Source of the DNA: Pseudonocardia autotrophica
GTDB taxonomy: Bacteria > Actinomycetota > Actinomycetes > Mycobacteriales > Pseudonocardiaceae
Direction of reading: 5' to 3'
Length of the DNA stretch: 64,000 nt
Assembly (NCBI RefSeq): GCF_000717175.1
Contig: NZ_JNYD01000002.1
Coordinates: 124,001 to 188,000, forward strand
Shown in pieces: positions 62,272 through 64,000 of the stretch (its first letter is position 1; each line of letters starts with the position of its first letter). Under the pieces are notes generated by a model. That model was not told where the DNA came from and did no database searches. It saw only the letters and a program-made list of their open reading frames with translations. The position numbers and the translations under genes were made by a program.

Positions 62272-63641
62272 GACGTCCCGAGGGCGGCCCAGGCTCCGTA
62301 CCCGCCGAGCAGGTCGGACACGTCGGCGAACCCGGCGCGGCGCAACAGCGAGGCGGCCACGCTGGAGCGGTAGCCGCCGGCGCAGTAGGCGACCACGGGC
62401 CGGTCCGACGGGATCTCGGCGAGGCGCTTCGGCAGCTGCGCGAGCGGGATGTGCCAGGCGCCCGGGATCGCACCCCGAGCGAGCTCACCGGAGTTGCGGA
62501 CGTCGACCACGACCGGACGCACCGGCCCGTGCAGCGCCTCGGTGAGCTGTGGAGCGGTCACCCGGCTGGCGCGCGCGATGCGCCCCGGCGCGTCGACGAA
62601 CGCATCCTCGGGCTGGCGCAGGTAGCCGGCGACGCGGTCGAACCCTATGCGAGCGAGCCGCACCACGATCTCCTCCTCGCGGTCCTGCGGGGCGACCACG
62701 ACGACCTGCTCGTCCGGGCGCACGACCGTGCCCGCGCTCTCGGCGAACCGACCGTCGGCCGGGACGTTCAGTGAGCCGGCCAGGTACCCGGCGGCGAACT
62801 CCTGCGGGTCTCGGGCGTCGACCACCACCGCCCCGGCCTCCTGCAGCCGGAGCACCTCGGCCAGGTCGAGCGGCTGAGCGTGCCGGGCGGGGTCGAACAC
62901 CTCGTGGGCGCGGCGGTTGAGCACCGCGTCGTAGACGAAGTAGTCCGGCGCCGCCGGCTGACCGGCAGTCACCAGGGCGACGAAGTCCTCCTCGTCCATC
63001 GGCCGGCACGCGTAGTTCCCGGTCCGCTGCTCGCCGATGGTCGACGAGCGCTCGGTGGAGAGGTTCTTCCCGCAGGCCGAGCCGGCGCCGTGGGCCGGGA
63101 AGACCCGGACCCGGTCGGGCAGGGTCATCAGCCGGAGAACCGAGGCGTACAGCATCCGGCCGAGGTCGTCGGCGGTGTGTCCGATCGAGGCGAGCAGATC
63201 GGGCCGCCCGACGTCGCCGATGAACAGCGCGTCCCCGGTGAGCACGCCGTAGGGCACCTCGTCGCCGGCGTGTTCGTACACGAGAACGCTGATCGACTCG
63301 GGGGTGTGCCCGGGTGTCTCCCAGATCTCGAGGACCACGTCGCCCAGCGCGACGCGTTCGCCGTCGGCGAGGTGTCGCACGGGGAACTCGGCCTGAGCCC
63401 GGGAACCGAACCCGATCCACGCCCCCGTGGCCTGCGCCAGCTCGAGATGACCGGCCAGGAAGTCCGCGTGGAAGTGCGTGTCGATCACCCCGACGATCCG
63501 CAGCCCGTGCGCCTGCGCGTCGGCGAGGTACTCGCCCACGTCACGGCGGGGGTCGACGACGACCGCCTGCCCCGTCGTCTCGTCCCCGACCAGGTACGAC
63601 GCCTGGGACAGGCAGTCCAGGTAGTACTGGGTGAAGATCAT
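62223..63641 (-). CDS. Metallo-beta-lactamase-fold protein with two rhodanese domains
   Basis: 472 residues. The MBL domain (1-250) has [11 protein letters not shown] (metal site), [12 protein letters not shown] and [12 protein letters not shown]. Rhodanese 1 (about 270-355) has [13 protein letters not shown] where the catalytic Cys is absent. Rhodanese 2 (about 375-465) has [12 protein letters not shown] with the active Cys. This layout matches CstB/ETHE1-like persulfide enzymes that oxidise sulfane sulfur. GGAGGG precedes ATG 63641. The CstR-like operator upstream and the TauE-like neighbour fit a sulfide/persulfide operon. Confidence 0.9.
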   Translation of the reverse strand: MIFTQYYLDCLSQASYLVGDETTGQAVVVDPRRDVGEYLADAQAHGLRIVGVIDTHFHADFLAGHLELAQATGAWIGFGSRAQAEFPVRHLADGERVALGDVVLEIWETPGHTPESISVLVYEHAGDEVPYGVLTGDALFIGDVGRPDLLASIGHTADDLGRMLYASVLRLMTLPDRVRVFPAHGAGSACGKNLSTERSSTIGEQRTGNYACRPMDEEDFVALVTAGQPAAPDYFVYDAVLNRRAHEVFDPARHAQPLDLAEVLRLQEAGAVVVDARDPQEFAAGYLAGSLNVPADGRFAESAGTVVRPDEQVVVVAPQDREEEIVVRLARIGFDRVAGYLRQPEDAFVDAPGRIARASRVTAPQLTEALHGPVRPVVVDVRNSGELARGAIPGAWHIPLAQLPKRLAEIPSDRPVVAYCAGGYRSSVAASLLRRAGFADVSDLLGGYGAWAALGTSYRSARSAAATASADR

Positions 63642-63680
63642 GGCCGCCCTCCTCGCTCGTGGGTGTACTGACACCAGGGG

Positions 63681-63695
63681 AACCCCCGCGGGTAT
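63681..63695. promoter_or_regulatory. CstR/CsoR-like operator
   Basis: AACCCCCGCGGGTAT reads ATACCC-GCGG-GGGTT on the minus strand. Persulfide-sensing CstR and related CsoR repressors bind ATACCC-N4-GGGTAT-like sites. It is 40-54 bases before the rhodanese gene start. A weak DosR-like GGGCCCTTCGCCCA (minus strand, 63742-63729) is further up. Confidence 0.5.
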
Positions 63696-63828
63696 GGCAC
63701 CTCTTCCCGGCGATCGGCCCGTCCTCGGTGGGCGAAGGGCCCGACGTCCGGCGAGTCCGTTGACCTCTTCGCTCGTCGCCGCGCCCGGGGTGTTGCCGAC
63801 CGTCGCCTGCACCGGGGGTTGCGGGTGA

Positions 63829-64000
63829 TCAGAGGGCCAGCAGGTTCCGGACGCCGACGAACAACCCGACCGCGACGAGCAGCCACGCGAACGCGATCCC
63901 GAGGGTGCGCCCGGAGAGCCGGTCGGAGATCCGCTTGCCGAGCAGGGTGCCGACCACGGCGGCCAGGGTGAACGGCACGACGACCCGCCAGTCGAGGTGC
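63829..64000 (-). CDS. TauE/SafE-family permease, C-terminal part (5' end outside window)
   Basis: The last ~57 residues end with two membrane segments and the family pattern VVGTLLGKRISDRLSGRTL, then a final helix ending GVRNLLAL. TauE/SafE proteins export sulfite or sulfonates. Gene orientation and distance (187 bases) suggest it is transcribed with or just before the rhodanese gene and removes its sulfite product. The rest lies beyond base 64,000. Confidence 0.8.
   Translation of the reverse strand, partial: HLDWRVVVPFTLAAVVGTLLGKRISDRLSGRTLGIAFAWLLVAVGLFVGVRNLLAL

Overview
The window is very GC-rich and densely packed. Genes overlap by ATGA or GTGA, GTG starts are common, and the protein families (F420/deazaflavin enzymes, DUF1876, DUF1918, slipin and universal stress proteins) point to a high-GC actinobacterium. 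A Pseudonocardia-like genus is my best guess, from general character only. I see no rRNA, tRNA, insertion sequence, prophage or CRISPR array.

Region A (1-23,250) is a catabolic island built on CoA-thioester chemistry. A long forward operon (572-12,975) encodes an acyl-CoA dehydrogenase, two SDRs, a thiolase, a CoA-transferase, an HMG-CoA-lyase-like enzyme, four crotonase-fold enzymes, a luciferase-like monooxygenase, a CrtC/AttH-like protein and an APH-like kinase. It converges through a strong terminator on a reverse operon (15,894-13,036) with a BadI-like hydrolase, an acyl-CoA dehydrogenase and a dienoyl-CoA-reductase-like SDR. An MFS carrier is divergent from the latter. Next come a GAF-LuxR regulator and a complete P450 system: FAD reductase, CYP108/P450terp-like P450, [2Fe-2S] ferredoxin and zinc alcohol dehydrogenase. 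One SDR resembles BadH and two crotonases resemble BadI/MenB. Together the genes suggest hydroxylation of a cyclic, perhaps p-menthane-type, terpene, oxidation to an acid, CoA activation, hydrolytic ring cleavage and beta-oxidation. Five copies of a FadR-type operator (TTTGGYNNGACCWTW) lie before the two operons and the MFS gene. A nearly identical 18-base palindrome lies before both the reductase and the P450.

Region B (23,484-31,729) holds narGHJI in reverse and a divergent narK: respiratory nitrate reduction and nitrate/nitrite transport.

Region C (31,877-61,707) reads like an actinobacterial dormancy/hypoxia (DosR-type) regulon. It has four universal stress proteins, two CBS proteins, a CtpF-like P-type ATPase, a PEP-synthase-like enzyme, a deazaflavin nitroreductase-fold protein, a flavodoxin, cNMP-binding proteins, a stand-alone CheB, a slipin, DUF1918/DUF1876/SHOCT small proteins, and an acyl-CoA-synthetase/pyruvate-dehydrogenase-type operon. 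GGGAC-N4-GTCCC-like palindromes occur in most of the promoter gaps, including narG-narK. No DosR/DosS gene is in the window.

Region D (62,223-64,000) encodes a metallo-beta-lactamase/double-rhodanese protein and the end of a TauE/SafE exporter, with a CstR/CsoR-like operator between them: probable sulfane-sulfur handling.
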